The position numbers were made by a program, and so were the translations under genes. A stretch of 39,569 nucleotides of DNA from Catenaria anguillulae PL171 (Eukaryota > Blastocladiomycota > Blastocladiomycetes > Blastocladiales > Catenariaceae): assembly GCA_002102555.1 (NCBI GenBank), contig MCFL01000220.1, positions 1 to 39,569 of the forward strand, given 5' to 3'. The notes under the pieces are model-generated. The model made no database searches, was not told the origin of the DNA, and worked only from the letters and a program-made list of their open reading frames with translations. Below are positions 11,186 through 21,655 of this stretch, piece after piece (position 1 is the first letter of the stretch; each line of letters begins with the position of its first letter).

Positions 11186-12732
11186 TCACGGTTGGTATGC
11201 AAGCTCATTCAAGCAAATGTAAACGGGCACGACCGCGAATCCTTGACTGCGGATTGCATCCACAGTCGCCTTGGCGATACTGCCCGACTTGAGCTGAATG
11301 TCGTGCTGAAGCGAAATATAACTCTTTGTCCTTGCCGTACCCGCCAGCGTCGTCGTGTACGTGTTGAGGATGTGTTCAGGACCCACGCCGAATTGCCAAT
11401 CGAAAGTGTCCAAGTTCCAAAGAATGACCCTGTAGCCTCGGTTTGTGACTGTAGTAAATAAATGCGCAGTCATGATTTCAGTTCAGCTCAAAGAAACTGT
11501 TCGCCCGTGGGAGACCGGACCATAATTGTACACTCCTCTTGAAATACTCCCGTACGGCGGGCGGAAATACCTTGGCCGCATCCCCACCACGTCCTTAATC
11601 TGCTGCTCTGTCCACAACACTTCGTTGGCCAAATCCGCCGGGCCAAGCGTCGTCAAGTCTGGGTGCGACCACGAGTGGCTGGCCAAGTGATGACCTTCGC
11701 GCGCCGCACGCTGAGCAATGGCTTTGTACGACTGGATGAGAGACCCAAGCCAGAAGAAGGTGAGCTTGGCTTGTGCGGATTGCAAAGCGTCGAGAATGGT
11801 GGCTGTTTGACATTATGATGATGTTGAACCAGGTCAGCTCTTATGCAGACTTGACTTGCAGAGAAGCTAGAGTGATAATACATACGAGTAATGGTTTCGT
11901 GCGGGCCGTCGTCATACGTCTGTGCCACCTGCCCCGGGTATCCGCAGGATTGATAGCTGCCAAACTCGTCCTTTTCGAACTGCCCGTTGCGCAACCAAGA
12001 CACGGGCACCCAGTCCTTTGCATTTGCTGCCGCGGTTGGAATGATAACGCCACCACCAGCTGCGGTTGCGCTTGGCACCGTTAACGTTGCACTGGACGTT
12101 GGAGACGTCCGCACCGAGGATGAGGTGGTCGATGACGCTACCGACGACCCACAAACTGGCAAACCTGCGGCTGCATTGACACGGTTGCATTGCGACTTGC
12201 ATCCAGTCCCACAATACTGGGCTGTCGACCCGCACCATCCGTACTGGCTACAGCATTGCGCGTTCGGGCACAGGCGTGTCTCGGAGCACTGTTCCATTTC
12301 GGGCGAGGCAATGACGCAACGCGTGGCACTGGGAGAAGGTGATTGGGTTGATGCTGTCCGCATGGCAGACGTCGAGGTCGAAGACGTCGATGGAGTACAA
12401 ACCGGGAGACCCACAGCGGCATTGGCACGGTTGCACTGTGACTTGCATCCGACGCCGCAATGATCGGTGGTTGACCCGCACCATCCGTACTGACTGCAGC
12501 ACATTGACTCGGGGCACAGGCGCGTTTCTGAACATGAGCCAACGCCCGATGATGCGAGCACGCAGCGTGTGAGCGTGGGAATAGCGACTCGCCTGGCAAT
12601 CACCTTTTCCACTTTTCCTGTATCGCTGGACGAAGTGGGCTCGGCGCGAAGCACCACCGCCAAGTAGCAGAGCGCAACTGGGAGAATGAGCAGAACCGGC
12701 GGCCAACGCTTCATACCTGACATGCGTTTCAT
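11186..12732 (-). CDS. Secreted chitin deacetylase (CE4) with two CBM18 modules
   Basis: Removes acetyl groups from wall or host chitin outside the cell. Three exons: 11886-12732, 11521-11802 and 11186-11448 (introns 83 and 72 bp), exactly 464 codons from the first ATG. A signal peptide or anchor ([20 protein letters not shown]) leads into two chitin-binding type 1 modules, each with the QYGWCGS core and eight-Cys pattern, joined by Ser/Thr-rich linkers. The NodB domain keeps its motifs: YDDGP (metal Asp), HSWSH (two metal His), RPPYG, LDTFDW and SLQHD. Both joins are supported by the family: ITPTILDAL across intron 1 and YNYVTNRGY across intron 2. ATGs at 12732, 12720 and 12714 all precede the signal; the last is equally plausible. 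The enzyme looks active. Confidence 0.93.
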
Positions 12733-13463
12733 ATTGTAGCCGAGTCCTAGGGAATCTGAGTTAAAATAATCTATTACTGAAGGAGGTTCGTTCGCATGTG
12801 CTACTTTTTGGTTGGGAGCCGCGAATTATGTGAGAAAACGTTCATCATCGGCCAATGACCTGGCGAATGGTGCGAACAACTGATGAGCCCGATCGATGTA
12901 TGTACTGGTGTGTGCGACGTGACGACGGGCCGAGTTGAGTATCAAGATGGATATTGACATGAGAGTATGTTCTTGAAACAAGTGACAAATTTCCGCTCTT
13001 AGTAAGCTGTTGCCACAATATGATTTCTGTTGATTTGAGACGACAAAAGTTTCGCGAAAATGCTCCGTGCATGTATTGAAAAAGTAGCATGATTGCAAAC
13101 AAGCCGGGAATGTGAGGGTTCAATCAGAAAGATTGTTGGGGGGGGGGTACGATGGAGAAAAAAAAAGTGTGGGAACTGGTGCGAAAGATGGTGGTACACA
13201 ACAGGAGCAAATCAAGGCAAAAGAAAATAGATATCACCTCAGCAATTACAGCAACAGTGCGGCAACGACTGTCAAGAAAAAGAGTCCGTACGTCACACGT
13301 CCAGCGGGAGGAAAAAAACGCTAACAAGAAGGATACGCTGGGGAGCATGGATGAGAAAACCAAATGTGCCATGGCCCCTATTCGTAGATTCGAGCTCAAG
13401 CTCAAGATGGAGACCAAAACGTAATGAAAAGTATGTGAAGACTCGAGGAACAACGTGGATGGG
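12733..13463. other. Intergenic region with homopolymer runs
   Basis: About 730 bp with no supported gene. It holds a run of 10 G (13138-13147) followed closely by an A run, then A/G-rich sequence on the plus strand up to about 13450. Several short frames (60-90 codons) overlap here but have no recognisable content. It should contain the deacetylase promoter and the 3' region of the next minus-strand gene. Confidence 0.35.
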
Positions 13464-16046
13464 TTACTGCGAGCTCGATCCCAGTGACCGAATGCTTCGG
13501 TGTGACGGCGATTTAGACGGTCTGCGTGAGTTGCGTCCAGACGGAGGAGACGCCGACAGGCGCTTCTCTTGTACCGCAGCTGGAGCACCGCCATCAGCGA
13601 CTTCCGCCGAAGAATGAAGCGACGATGCCGACGGAGAGTTTGAGAACCATTTCTTGGCAACCGATCTCAGGCGACCCATAAGCGTTGCGCATCCTTGTGC
13701 ATCGGTCGCGCTCGCATTGCCGTGCGGCGCAATATCATTTTCGCTTGTGGACACGCTATCTGGTGGTGACGGGCCAGTACTCTTGCTGGACGAAGGTGAA
13801 GGGGCAGGAGCGACAATTGAGGATTTGGACCCGCCGTGAGCCGTGCTGCTTGGCGACGCTGCGGATGGACTCGGTTGATGCTGACCCGATTGGTCCATGT
13901 TGGCCGTTGATTCAGGACCCTCGGCCGCAGCGCATGTTTTCGGCAGCGGGCTAACAATGCTCCAAACGCGCAACGATTTGGACGACGACACCAACTGCGA
14001 CAAATCGATTCGAACCTCCAAAATGGACCTGTCACGCCCGCCTCGACACCAGAGGGCGACCGGGTCGAGATTTTCTTGCTTGTCGTCTTGGAAAAGGTCA
14101 TCTAAGGCACTCGATCCACTGTTCTCCAGCCGAATGGGAATCACCTCGGTAACCAGCGGGCACACGGCCAGCTCGGCGTCGTCCATATACAGATTTGACT
14201 GCGATCCGCCCGAAGGCAAGGCGTAAACGACGGGATTGTGCTTCATGCTCCTCTTCTTGACGGGCTTGCCCTTGTTTGCTTTTGGGATAAATGCAACTGA
14301 CGTGACCAAGCTCGGCGCGAAATGCACGACCCGTGAATGGGAACATGTCGTCACCGCGGCCGCCGTCGATTGGCTGTCAATGGACTGAAACCCGGCGATG
14401 CTGGATGTTGGCCGAACAGGATTGACTTGGCTGCTGAGGCAGTTTGCGCTCACTGACAGCGACGTTGTGCTTGCCGAATTGAAATCAGCAGTCGATGCAC
14501 GGACCCTGCGCCCTTCGGCTAAATCGATACCTGAATCTGCCACGTCCGTCCCATGATGCGCATTGAAGCCCGGCGCGCCAATGTGTCCGTATGCATTCCA
14601 TCGCGTGATCCGGTCAATCTCCATGGCGGCTGGGGTCGTGTTGACGTCCAGTACGGCGGCAAGCCATGCCAGCGGAGCGTCGGCGGGTGATCGGACAGCA
14701 TACAGCATTTGAGTGAGTGTCCAAGGCTGCTGAAACAGCTCGGGTGCCATTTGCAAAGCAGCAGCCGGGACGGCCGACGAGCGTGTAGACTTTGGAATCA
14801 TTGGCCGCGGATCCCGTTGAGCGGCCATGGCATCGATCAACGTCAGAGGTGCATAGTGGTAGACGACAAGTGAAGAGGCCGGGAACGGCTTGAGGATCGA
14901 TTTCAGGTGCAAGGACCGTGCACTCGACATTGGGCTGCTGGACTTGGAAGTGATGGGCGTACCATAGTAGGATGACTGTGCCGACGACGATGGCGTCTTT
15001 GGGCCCAGGAATGACGGTGCAACGGCGTCACGGACGCGATCCGACAAGGAGTGAACTCGAAGACGCGAGTCGAGCGATAGCATGCCCGAGGGCCGAAACG
15101 TGCAATGCCCAACGATTCTGGGTCCCTTTGGGCTTGACTTTGCACCTGGCGTAGATTTCAGGGTTTGCGTTTGACAGCGGTCTGATGCGTTGGACTTGGA
15201 ACCACGTCTCGAACTGTCAGGTGTTGGCGACAGAGTCGGTGGGGAACTTGACGGGGAGCCAATGCTAATTTGGTCGGCGACAATGTTCACGCGAACCGTT
15301 GGTGCATCGATTGCTTCCGACATGCTGTCTCGGCGGCAACCACTTGACGACCGAACGGGTTTACGTTGAGTTGTTCCTGTTGGACTCACAGTCGACCCAT
15401 GATGAAGCGGGAACGAATGCGTGTCGGGGTCCGCGGCCACGTCATCTGGTTGGCAAGGTTTAGATACGAGTCCAGAGTCCGATTCGTCGTCGCTCGCTTC
15501 CATGTCCGTGTCGCTCTCTGTACCCGAGCCATTGTCGGCGTTGCTTGATGTGAGCAAATCGTCCGTCGGCGACCGAATATGTTTGCCGCCCAGCCCCATT
15601 CCCGGGTCAAAGATCCACATGGGCAATACGCTGTCAGCGTCGGCAGTGCGCAATGGCGGTGGTTCCAGCGGAAAGTGACTTTCCGTGTCTTCCGGTGGTT
15701 CCATTTCCGAAGCGGGTGGTGATGTTGCATCGGTAATGCTTGGCGCAGAGACCGACTCGGTGGAGAGAGGGGCAGGCACAGGTTGGGACTCGGAGGGCTG
15801 AGGCGGCTGCTGGCTCGCAGACGCGACATGAGCGTGGGAACGGCGAAGCAATTGATCGTTTGCATCCGAAGTGTGAGGCGCCAACGATAGCGGCGAAACT
15901 AATGCGGGCGGCGGTGAACATGATGGAATGGATTCTGGATCTTGGGTAATGACGGAGCCGAACACTGGAGCTGGATCTGTGTTTGTGCTGACCAGCGACG
16001 GGGCCGAGGACGATACGGCCCCAACTTTGATTCTACTGCCATCCAT
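13464..16046 (-). CDS. Disordered protein with SILK and RVxF PP1-docking motifs
   Basis: An uninterrupted 860-codon frame rich in Ser, Pro, Thr and Asp, with acidic patches (about residues 175-190) and basic Ser-rich ends, so mostly disordered. Two short motifs stand out: SILK at residues 383-386 and RVVHF at 572-576. In known protein phosphatase 1 regulators a SILK motif lies N-terminal to an RVxF motif, which is the order seen here. More ordered-looking segments are about 388-480 (SLVVYHYAPLTLIDAM; LAWLAAVLDV) and 600-700 (PVVYALPSG, then ILEVRIDLSQL). No CBM21 glycogen-targeting domain or other named domain was recognised. A role as a PP1 regulatory subunit is inference from the two motifs alone; both can occur by chance. 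Single exon; the start at 16046 is the first ATG. Confidence 0.7.
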   Translation of the reverse strand: MDGSRIKVGAVSSSAPSLVSTNTDPAPVFGSVITQDPESIPSCSPPPALVSPLSLAPHTSDANDQLLRRSHAHVASASQQPPQPSESQPVPAPLSTESVSAPSITDATSPPASEMEPPEDTESHFPLEPPPLRTADADSVLPMWIFDPGMGLGGKHIRSPTDDLLTSSNADNGSGTESDTDMEASDDESDSGLVSKPCQPDDVAADPDTHSFPLHHGSTVSPTGTTQRKPVRSSSGCRRDSMSEAIDAPTVRVNIVADQISIGSPSSSPPTLSPTPDSSRRGSKSNASDRCQTQTLKSTPGAKSSPKGPRIVGHCTFRPSGMLSLDSRLRVHSLSDRVRDAVAPSFLGPKTPSSSAQSSYYGTPITSKSSSPMSSARSLHLKSILKPFPASSLVVYHYAPLTLIDAMAAQRDPRPMIPKSTRSSAVPAAALQMAPELFQQPWTLTQMLYAVRSPADAPLAWLAAVLDVNTTPAAMEIDRITRWNAYGHIGAPGFNAHHGTDVADSGIDLAEGRRVRASTADFNSASTTSLSVSANCLSSQVNPVRPTSSIAGFQSIDSQSTAAAVTTCSHSRVVHFAPSLVTSVAFIPKANKGKPVKKRSMKHNPVVYALPSGGSQSNLYMDDAELAVCPLVTEVIPIRLENSGSSALDDLFQDDKQENLDPVALWCRGGRDRSILEVRIDLSQLVSSSKSLRVWSIVSPLPKTCAAAEGPESTANMDQSGQHQPSPSAASPSSTAHGGSKSSIVAPAPSPSSSKSTGPSPPDSVSTSENDIAPHGNASATDAQGCATLMGRLRSVAKKWFSNSPSASSLHSSAEVADGGAPAAVQEKRLSASPPSGRNSRRPSKSPSHRSIRSLGSSSQ

Positions 16047-16778
16047 CTGCGGCTGTATACGTTTATTGCCGAGAGTGTGAGCTTTGGAAATACTCGAGGG
16101 AGCAGTGCCCCAAAGTCGTCAAATCAGTCATACAAAAGGATGCCGTGTGTTGCTTGCTTCTTGTTTCTCTTCAAGGGCAAATGACGCTTGAATCGTGCCG
16201 GCGCAAACGACGTTGAAACGACGACAGTTGGTCAGGGCCTCAGAGGTGCGTGGCATTTGGGGGTATCGAGCGCCTGAATGAGTCCGGAGAGTGCGCTTGT
16301 TGACGGAACTCGGAAGAGGGGTTACGAAACCAATGTGAACGGATTCGCGGATTCGAATTGACGCTTGGAAACAAATGCCCTGGGAACTGACAGCTATCTT
16401 TTCAATGGCGAGGAAACATGTAGATGTGAACAAGCATCGCACATCTTGACTTGGACCAAAGCATCATTGCAAGAAGTTTTGAATCGCAAAGAAAGAAAGT
16501 GGACGAAAGCGAATAATCACGTAAAGATAATAGACTTGCCCGAGACTTGCCCGATTCGGCAAGTGGTAATGCGTGGGCCACATATGCACATATGGTTTGG
16601 CATTCCTGAAAAGCGACCTCCATTGTGTGCGCAGGTAAATCGCGAACTCGTGAGCACGTCCTCTCTTTTTGTTCGCATTCCCCAGCTCGTCATTCAAATG
16701 ATACCGGCTCTGATGAATCCCAAGAACTGATACAGACACCGTAATCAATGAATTGCGGAAAGGCATGACTTTGCGCAA
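16047..16778. other. Divergent intergenic region
   Basis: About 730 bp between divergently oriented genes (PP1-docker on minus, PhoD-like on plus), so it probably holds both promoters. The PhoD-like protein lacks an obvious signal peptide in the exon called here. An upstream coding exon in this region is therefore possible, and an acceptor-like ttgattgcag occurs just before 16788. No repeat or RNA gene seen. Confidence 0.35.
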
Positions 16779-18865
16779 TTGATTGCAGATCAAGTCACTA
16801 CAATGACATCGGCAATCACAGCAACATCGGCCTCCCGCATCTTCAACCCGGGCAAGCTCACATGGACCAGTGCTGTCACATCCACATCGTTTTCCGCGCG
16901 TCTTGAAGCACGGCTCGGCGACACCATTGTCCTGGGCACGTCCCTCGACTTTGTGCCTTCCAGCGACACAAGTCTGTACCAAGAGTTTAACGTCACCTCC
17001 ACGTCCTTTACCGTTAGCGGAAACCCGCTGTCGGTCGCTGCGGTACATTTTCGGGGTTGCAACCGTCGACAACCTACTATGTTGGCGTGCGATCCGCCCA
17101 TTCGCCCACCCACAAGTCTGTCACGCCGTATGCCAGGGTAGAAACGTTCCCGCCCGAGGGCATACCAAGCAGCTTTACGTTTTGCGCAAGTGCTGGATCG
17201 AAATGGCCGGGCGATGCAGGAAAGACATACAGTTCCATTATGGGTGCCCAACGGACGCTGTTCATGCTACACTTGGGTAATCTCTTCAGCTCGCCGTCGC
17301 TGTTGGGAAGCACGTCGCCCGAGGCATACTATCAAGAGTACAAATCGGCATTGACCATTCCTCTCACGGCGGATTTCATGTCGAATGTGCCAATGTACTA
17401 CGTCTACGACCAGGATGACTATGGAGATACAAACGGGTGCGCTGGACTGTGCTACTCGTCCCGTCGTTGACTTGTCGTGGTTTCCCGTCTGACCAAGCGG
17501 TAGAAATGTAGAGTCGCCACGTCTCCATCGGCCAATGCAGCCCTGCTCGCCTACCGCAACCTCTACCCATTCACACCGCTGGCAACCGTCGGCAACCGCC
17601 CGTTGGCCTACCAGGCTTTTACTGTTGGCCGTATTCGATTCATCATCACCGACCTTCGCTCTCAATCCACCGGCTTGCTCGCCAACACATCCCAAAGGTC
17701 CACCATGGGCTCGATGCAGCTGCAGATGTTTCTCACAGAACTTGGCCAGTTTTCGAGATACAAGTTCATCGTTTGGTGCACGACCAAGGCGTGGCACGAG
17801 CCTAGAAACGATCTTTCAGATTCATGGGCTGGCTACGCAACGGAGCGCGAGACGATTGCCAACAAAATCGCTGAGCTGCGAGTCAACAACTTGGTTGTTC
17901 TTGCAGGCGGAGCAGACATGTTGGCAATCGACAATGGCTCCAATACCAACTTTGCAACCACACCGAGTGCCGCTGCGGGAATGCCCTTGATGCATGTCGG
18001 CCCGATTTCGTACTGGGGATCCGCCAATGCGGCGTTGTACTCTGGTGCCTCGTATGCGTATGCGTACTACCCAAATTTTCAGTACGCGGCGTTGACGGTT
18101 AATGACACGACAAACTCGACATGTTTGCGCATGAATGGATGCTCGCTCGGGCTTTGTTACCTGTCACAAACCGTGTGCATCAACGCAACCAATCCTTCGA
18201 TTGTTCGCACCAAACCAGCGCAACCGTCGAGTGCCACAGGATCGCTCGCAACAGTGCCCATGTTCCCCGCGTACGTGTGGACCACGGTCGTGTCGTTTGG
18301 CATCATTACCCTGCTGGTCTTTGGTTTGATTGGACGAAAGGTGGCCCAAGCCATGGGCATATCGTACCGATCGCCCAGTGCAAAGATGGCCTCGTATGGC
18401 TACGGCGCAGGCGGCGGCCAAACGCGGCGGAAACGAGCGATCTCGACGTCTGGGAAATCGTCCAAAGCACGCAAGGCGAGCCCCAATAGCAGGTTGTCAT
18501 TTGGAAAGAGCCGCAAGATTGGTCCAGGGGGAGGTGGGAAAGGAGTCAGTGTGAAGTCGGTCAAGGCGGATGGGAATGACGGCGGCGGGCATGCAGACGG
18601 GACACAGACTCGGCGAAAGTCTTCGCGATCGCACAGCCCGTTGATGACGGGCGTCGAGGGGCAGCTCGCAGAATATGTCGGCGGCGGAGAACATGGTGGA
18701 TTTGGCGGCGGAATACCAGGACAGCAAGGTCCGTCGTCGTCCATTGCCGCAACGTCAGTCATGTCACAAAATAGCAGAATTGAACGTCAGTGTGGTGACA
18801 ACATTCATTTGGGTATATGCATACTATTTTCAACCGCTGGATATCTTGCCGCTTCAATGCGATGA
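16779..18865 (+). CDS. PhoD-like phosphatase-family membrane protein, probably catalytically dead
   Basis: Fold assignment comes from the order of segments: a beta-rich N-terminal part ending SGLQPSTTYYVGVRS, then SSFTFCAS, LFMLHLGNLF, PMYYVYDQDDYGDTN, ALLAYRNLYPF, RIRFIITDLRS and NNLVVLAGGADM. Active PhoD enzymes have GD in the second block, DDHD in the third and GDxH in the last. Here these read GN (17276-17281), DQDD (17408-17419) and GADM (about 17909-17920), so the metal sites are lost. One transmembrane helix (about 18272-18334) is followed by a basic Ser/Gly-rich tail of about 175 residues. Exons are about 16779-17040, 17042-17460 and 17515-18865. The second junction is an intron of about 50 bp; the first is a frame change from a missed short intron or an indel. 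The N-terminus is uncertain. A regulatory role is inference. Confidence 0.6.
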
Positions 18866-19057
18866 GTGAGTGCGTACAAACGTGAGCTGTCAAAAGAAGT
18901 CAAACAAATTCACACTTGGCAGTTGCCTGGCATGCATCCGATTTTTCCGAGAGCAACTTTTAATACACGCCGTCCTTTTCTCTCTGAACAGTCCAACTTG
19001 CTATGTATGACCTTGGGCAATGAATGCATCCACAGCCCGACCAAGTCCGAAATCACC

Positions 19058-19594
19058 ATGAGCACCAACGGCAACACCAACCAGCTCGAGGGCATCCTCG
19101 CCAAGCTCGACCTGAAACCGCTGACGCACGGCGAAGCCCTTGCCGCCATTGTTGGCCAATCAGGCTTCAATCTGCTGGTCGACATGCCGTCCATCACCTA
19201 TGTCGGCTTTGACGCTGCCCACAACACCCTGGTCGCGCAACTTGTGGTCGGCGACAAGCACCTCAACACGTGGGGCACGCTCCACGGCGGCATGATTGCC
19301 ACGCTGGTCGATGTCATCACGTCGATTGCCATTTGCGAAGCCGGGCACCCAACAACGGGCATGTCGGTCGAGCTCAGTGCGTCCTATGTCAAGGCCGCGC
19401 CCAACGGGTCAACAATCGTGGTGGTGGCCGAGGTCGAGCGGATTGGTGGAAACTTGGCGTTTTCGCGGTGCCAGTTGTTTACAAGCGTCAATGACGGCGG
19501 GTTTTTGGTGGCAAGTGGCAGGCATACCAAGTTCATTGGAGGGCAGTTTGTGGACCGCAAGAGGGGCGAGTTGCGCCCAGCTGCAAAATTGTGA
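19058..19594 (+). CDS. ACOT13: Hotdog-fold acyl-CoA thioesterase, ACOT13/THEM2-like (PaaI family)
   Basis: Hydrolyses acyl-CoA thioesters to free acid and CoA. The 178-residue protein has the hallmark GTLHGGMIATLVDVITSIAI (about residues 72-91), with the HGG loop and the helix Asp that act in catalysis. It is followed by SVELSASYVKAA and LAFSRCQLF, and near the end by SGRHTKFIGG, which closely matches the human ACOT13 tail GRHTKHLG. The open frame extends upstream to 18866, but ATG 19058 (caccATGagc) starts right where the family does and has the best context. Localisation cannot be told; mammalian relatives are cytosolic or mitochondrial. The stop of the PhoD-like gene lies about 190 bp upstream on the same strand. 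Confidence 0.92.
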   Translation: MSTNGNTNQLEGILAKLDLKPLTHGEALAAIVGQSGFNLLVDMPSITYVGFDAAHNTLVAQLVVGDKHLNTWGTLHGGMIATLVDVITSIAICEAGHPTTGMSVELSASYVKAAPNGSTIVVVAEVERIGGNLAFSRCQLFTSVNDGGFLVASGRHTKFIGGQFVDRKRGELRPAAKL

Positions 19595-19977
19595 TGCGCT
19601 TTTGCTTGGATTTGCGTGCTGTTGTATCGTGCACTCCTACCCGGCTGTAACGTTTCGAAGAACCGCTTTTCTGCTCTATACACTTTGACATCTTTCAAGA
19701 CCAACACTTGTTGGCCTCTCCTGCTACCTTCCCACCTTTCACCAGGTTTACCCGCTCGTGTTCCCCATCATCATTCTTCATTTCCTGGGAATTCACATTC
19801 GACCCTTTCGACATCTCCAGATGCCGCGGTCGCACCGATCAAGCATGGACAGCCCCAACTGAATCATCCATGGAACCAATCATTTTTTTCCTCCCTACCA
19901 ACACAATGGTCATTCAAGCACATGGAACCCAGCACGAGAACAATGGGCTCCACAGACGAAGACGTCCGTAAATGGCG
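19595..19977. other. 3' spacer between convergent genes
   Basis: About 380 bp after the thioesterase stop. A 197-codon plus-strand frame (19616-20209) crosses it and overlaps the minus-strand WW-repeat gene. Its composition (Ser/Pro/His) and overlap mark it as non-coding. No other feature seen. Confidence 0.35.
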
Positions 19978-21655
19978 TCAAGCAGACTCCAGTACTGAAA
20001 CTTTTGGTACGAATCGTTGGCCAGACAGAGCAATACGTCCATTGTTGCATGTATATGTACACAGCACCTTATCCCACCATTCAATGAAATCAATATCGAC
20101 GGTGTCGCTGAGCGTGAGCGAGGCAGCCATAGTCAAAGCTGAAATGTCAAGTTTCTTTTCCAGCCCGGATTCAAACAGCCACCATTCGAGCACGGCTTTT
20201 TGGCCGTGAAGTGCAGCTTGGCGGATGCTATGTTTCGTCCATTTCCGCCGCAAGTCGGTCTGATTGATCCACCATTGCAACACGGCGACACGCCCGTTGG
20301 CGCTCGCGCGATCCATGGCCAGCGCCGAATATTGTGGCGAGCGAGCGGCCGCCTTGCCCGGACGCGGCTTGAGCCACCAGTCGAGGATATCCACGTGGCC
20401 GTGCTCGCTGGTGATATCTGCAAAGTGCTTGGACAGGGCAAACTTAAAACCTTGCTCGACAATCCAATTCAGAACTGCGACGTGACCGTGGCGTGCGAGC
20501 GCATCGGTCGTCCTGGAGTTGAAGATGATGCGGCGGCAGCACCTGGCGTGCAAAGTTGTTTGAAGATTGCGCCAAGTGCTTGGAATCGGGTCCATCGCAA
20601 ATGATGGCGAGCGAGTGAGTCGTGATGATTCCAGTGAGCGACAGTTGCCTTTCAGGGTCGGTCCACCAATGCCAAACCTCAAAGTTGCGACGCTGCAAGG
20701 CAATGGCGAGCGGATCGTGGAACTGGAACTCGATATCGCCACCCATGTGCTTTTGCCACCACCACTCGAGGACGTCAATACACCCGTTTCCGCTGGCCAA
20801 ATCGACGGCGGTCGCCACGACCTCTGACCTTGGCCGCTCCGAGTCGCAGTGGCCATTGGCTGCCTTCCATCAGAAATCCAAAACGTGCTTGTGCCCGTTC
20901 GCACTTGCTTGCACAACAACCTCATCGATCTCAAGCACAACTGCAACAGTCATTGAGCCGAGCTGCTTGATCCACCATTCCACAACATGCAAGTGCCCAG
21001 AGCCTGCGGGCAACAATGGACTCCTTACACGCCCCATCGAGCACAGGATCTTGGCTTGCCAATCGAGCGTCGTGAGCCAACCACCAAACGAGAGAATCCA
21101 TTTGCCCCTGCCGACTCGACTCGACCAAAATGCAGGCCATCTCGTCTTGACTCGGACGAACGCTATCCTTTGTCTGATCGACCCACCAATCAAGCACGTT
21201 GACCTGGCCCGCTGTAGACGCCGCCATCGGCACCCGCTTCAAATCCCGGACAGGATCACGAATCAGTCCTGAACGCATCCACCAATCCAGCACTTGCAAA
21301 TCGCCGAGCTGCGCGGGCCGGTCGAGCCCAGCTTCATCGGCTTCAATCGGTCGGCGAGTACGCGAGTTGCGATTGAGGTAGAGCAGATTGTTGAGAATGG
21401 CATGCGGGCCGCGAGCGAGTCGAGCGCAGATGCGACGTCGGCCGAGATCCACCATGTGTGCAACAAGAGCCAGCGGGTCGTGAGGCCGGCGAGGACCGGG
21501 TGGGCGGCGCTGAGGATGGCGAGAATGGGTGATGGAACTTTGCCATGGCGCCACGGAAGGGTTTTGGCGTCGGGGAGGAGCTTGCGCAGGGCAAGGAAGA
21601 GGATGGGTTCGACAAGATCGTCCATAATCTGTTGTTCGTGCACGAAGCCGTCCAT
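19978..21655 (-). pseudogene. Degenerate WW-type ankyrin-like repeat protein gene
   Basis: About twelve units of roughly 33 codons, each with a hydrophobic-acidic-Trp-Trp core: VLDWWMRSGL, VLDWWVDQ, VVEWWIKQ, VLEWWWQK, ILDWWLKP, VLQWWINQ, VLEWWLFESG and FIEWWDKV in order, most preceded by an A..A..GH(V/L) turn. This is the ankyrin-like pattern common in zoosporic fungi. The N-terminal part (MDGFVHEQQIMDDLVEPILFLAL, then HPVLAGLTTRWLLLHTWW) is the usual leader, and ATG 21655 is a likely start. The repeats are split between frames. The reading frame changes near 21410, again near 21020, and between about 20600 and 20530, and an in-frame TGA lies at 20870-20872. The gene is either a recent pseudogene or carries assembly errors. 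Such proteins are presumed protein-binding scaffolds; no partner can be named. Confidence 0.75.

Noticed and set aside
19616-20209. 197-codon plus-strand open frame
   Set aside because: It overlaps the clear WW-repeat coding on the minus strand and its composition is biased Ser/Pro/His.
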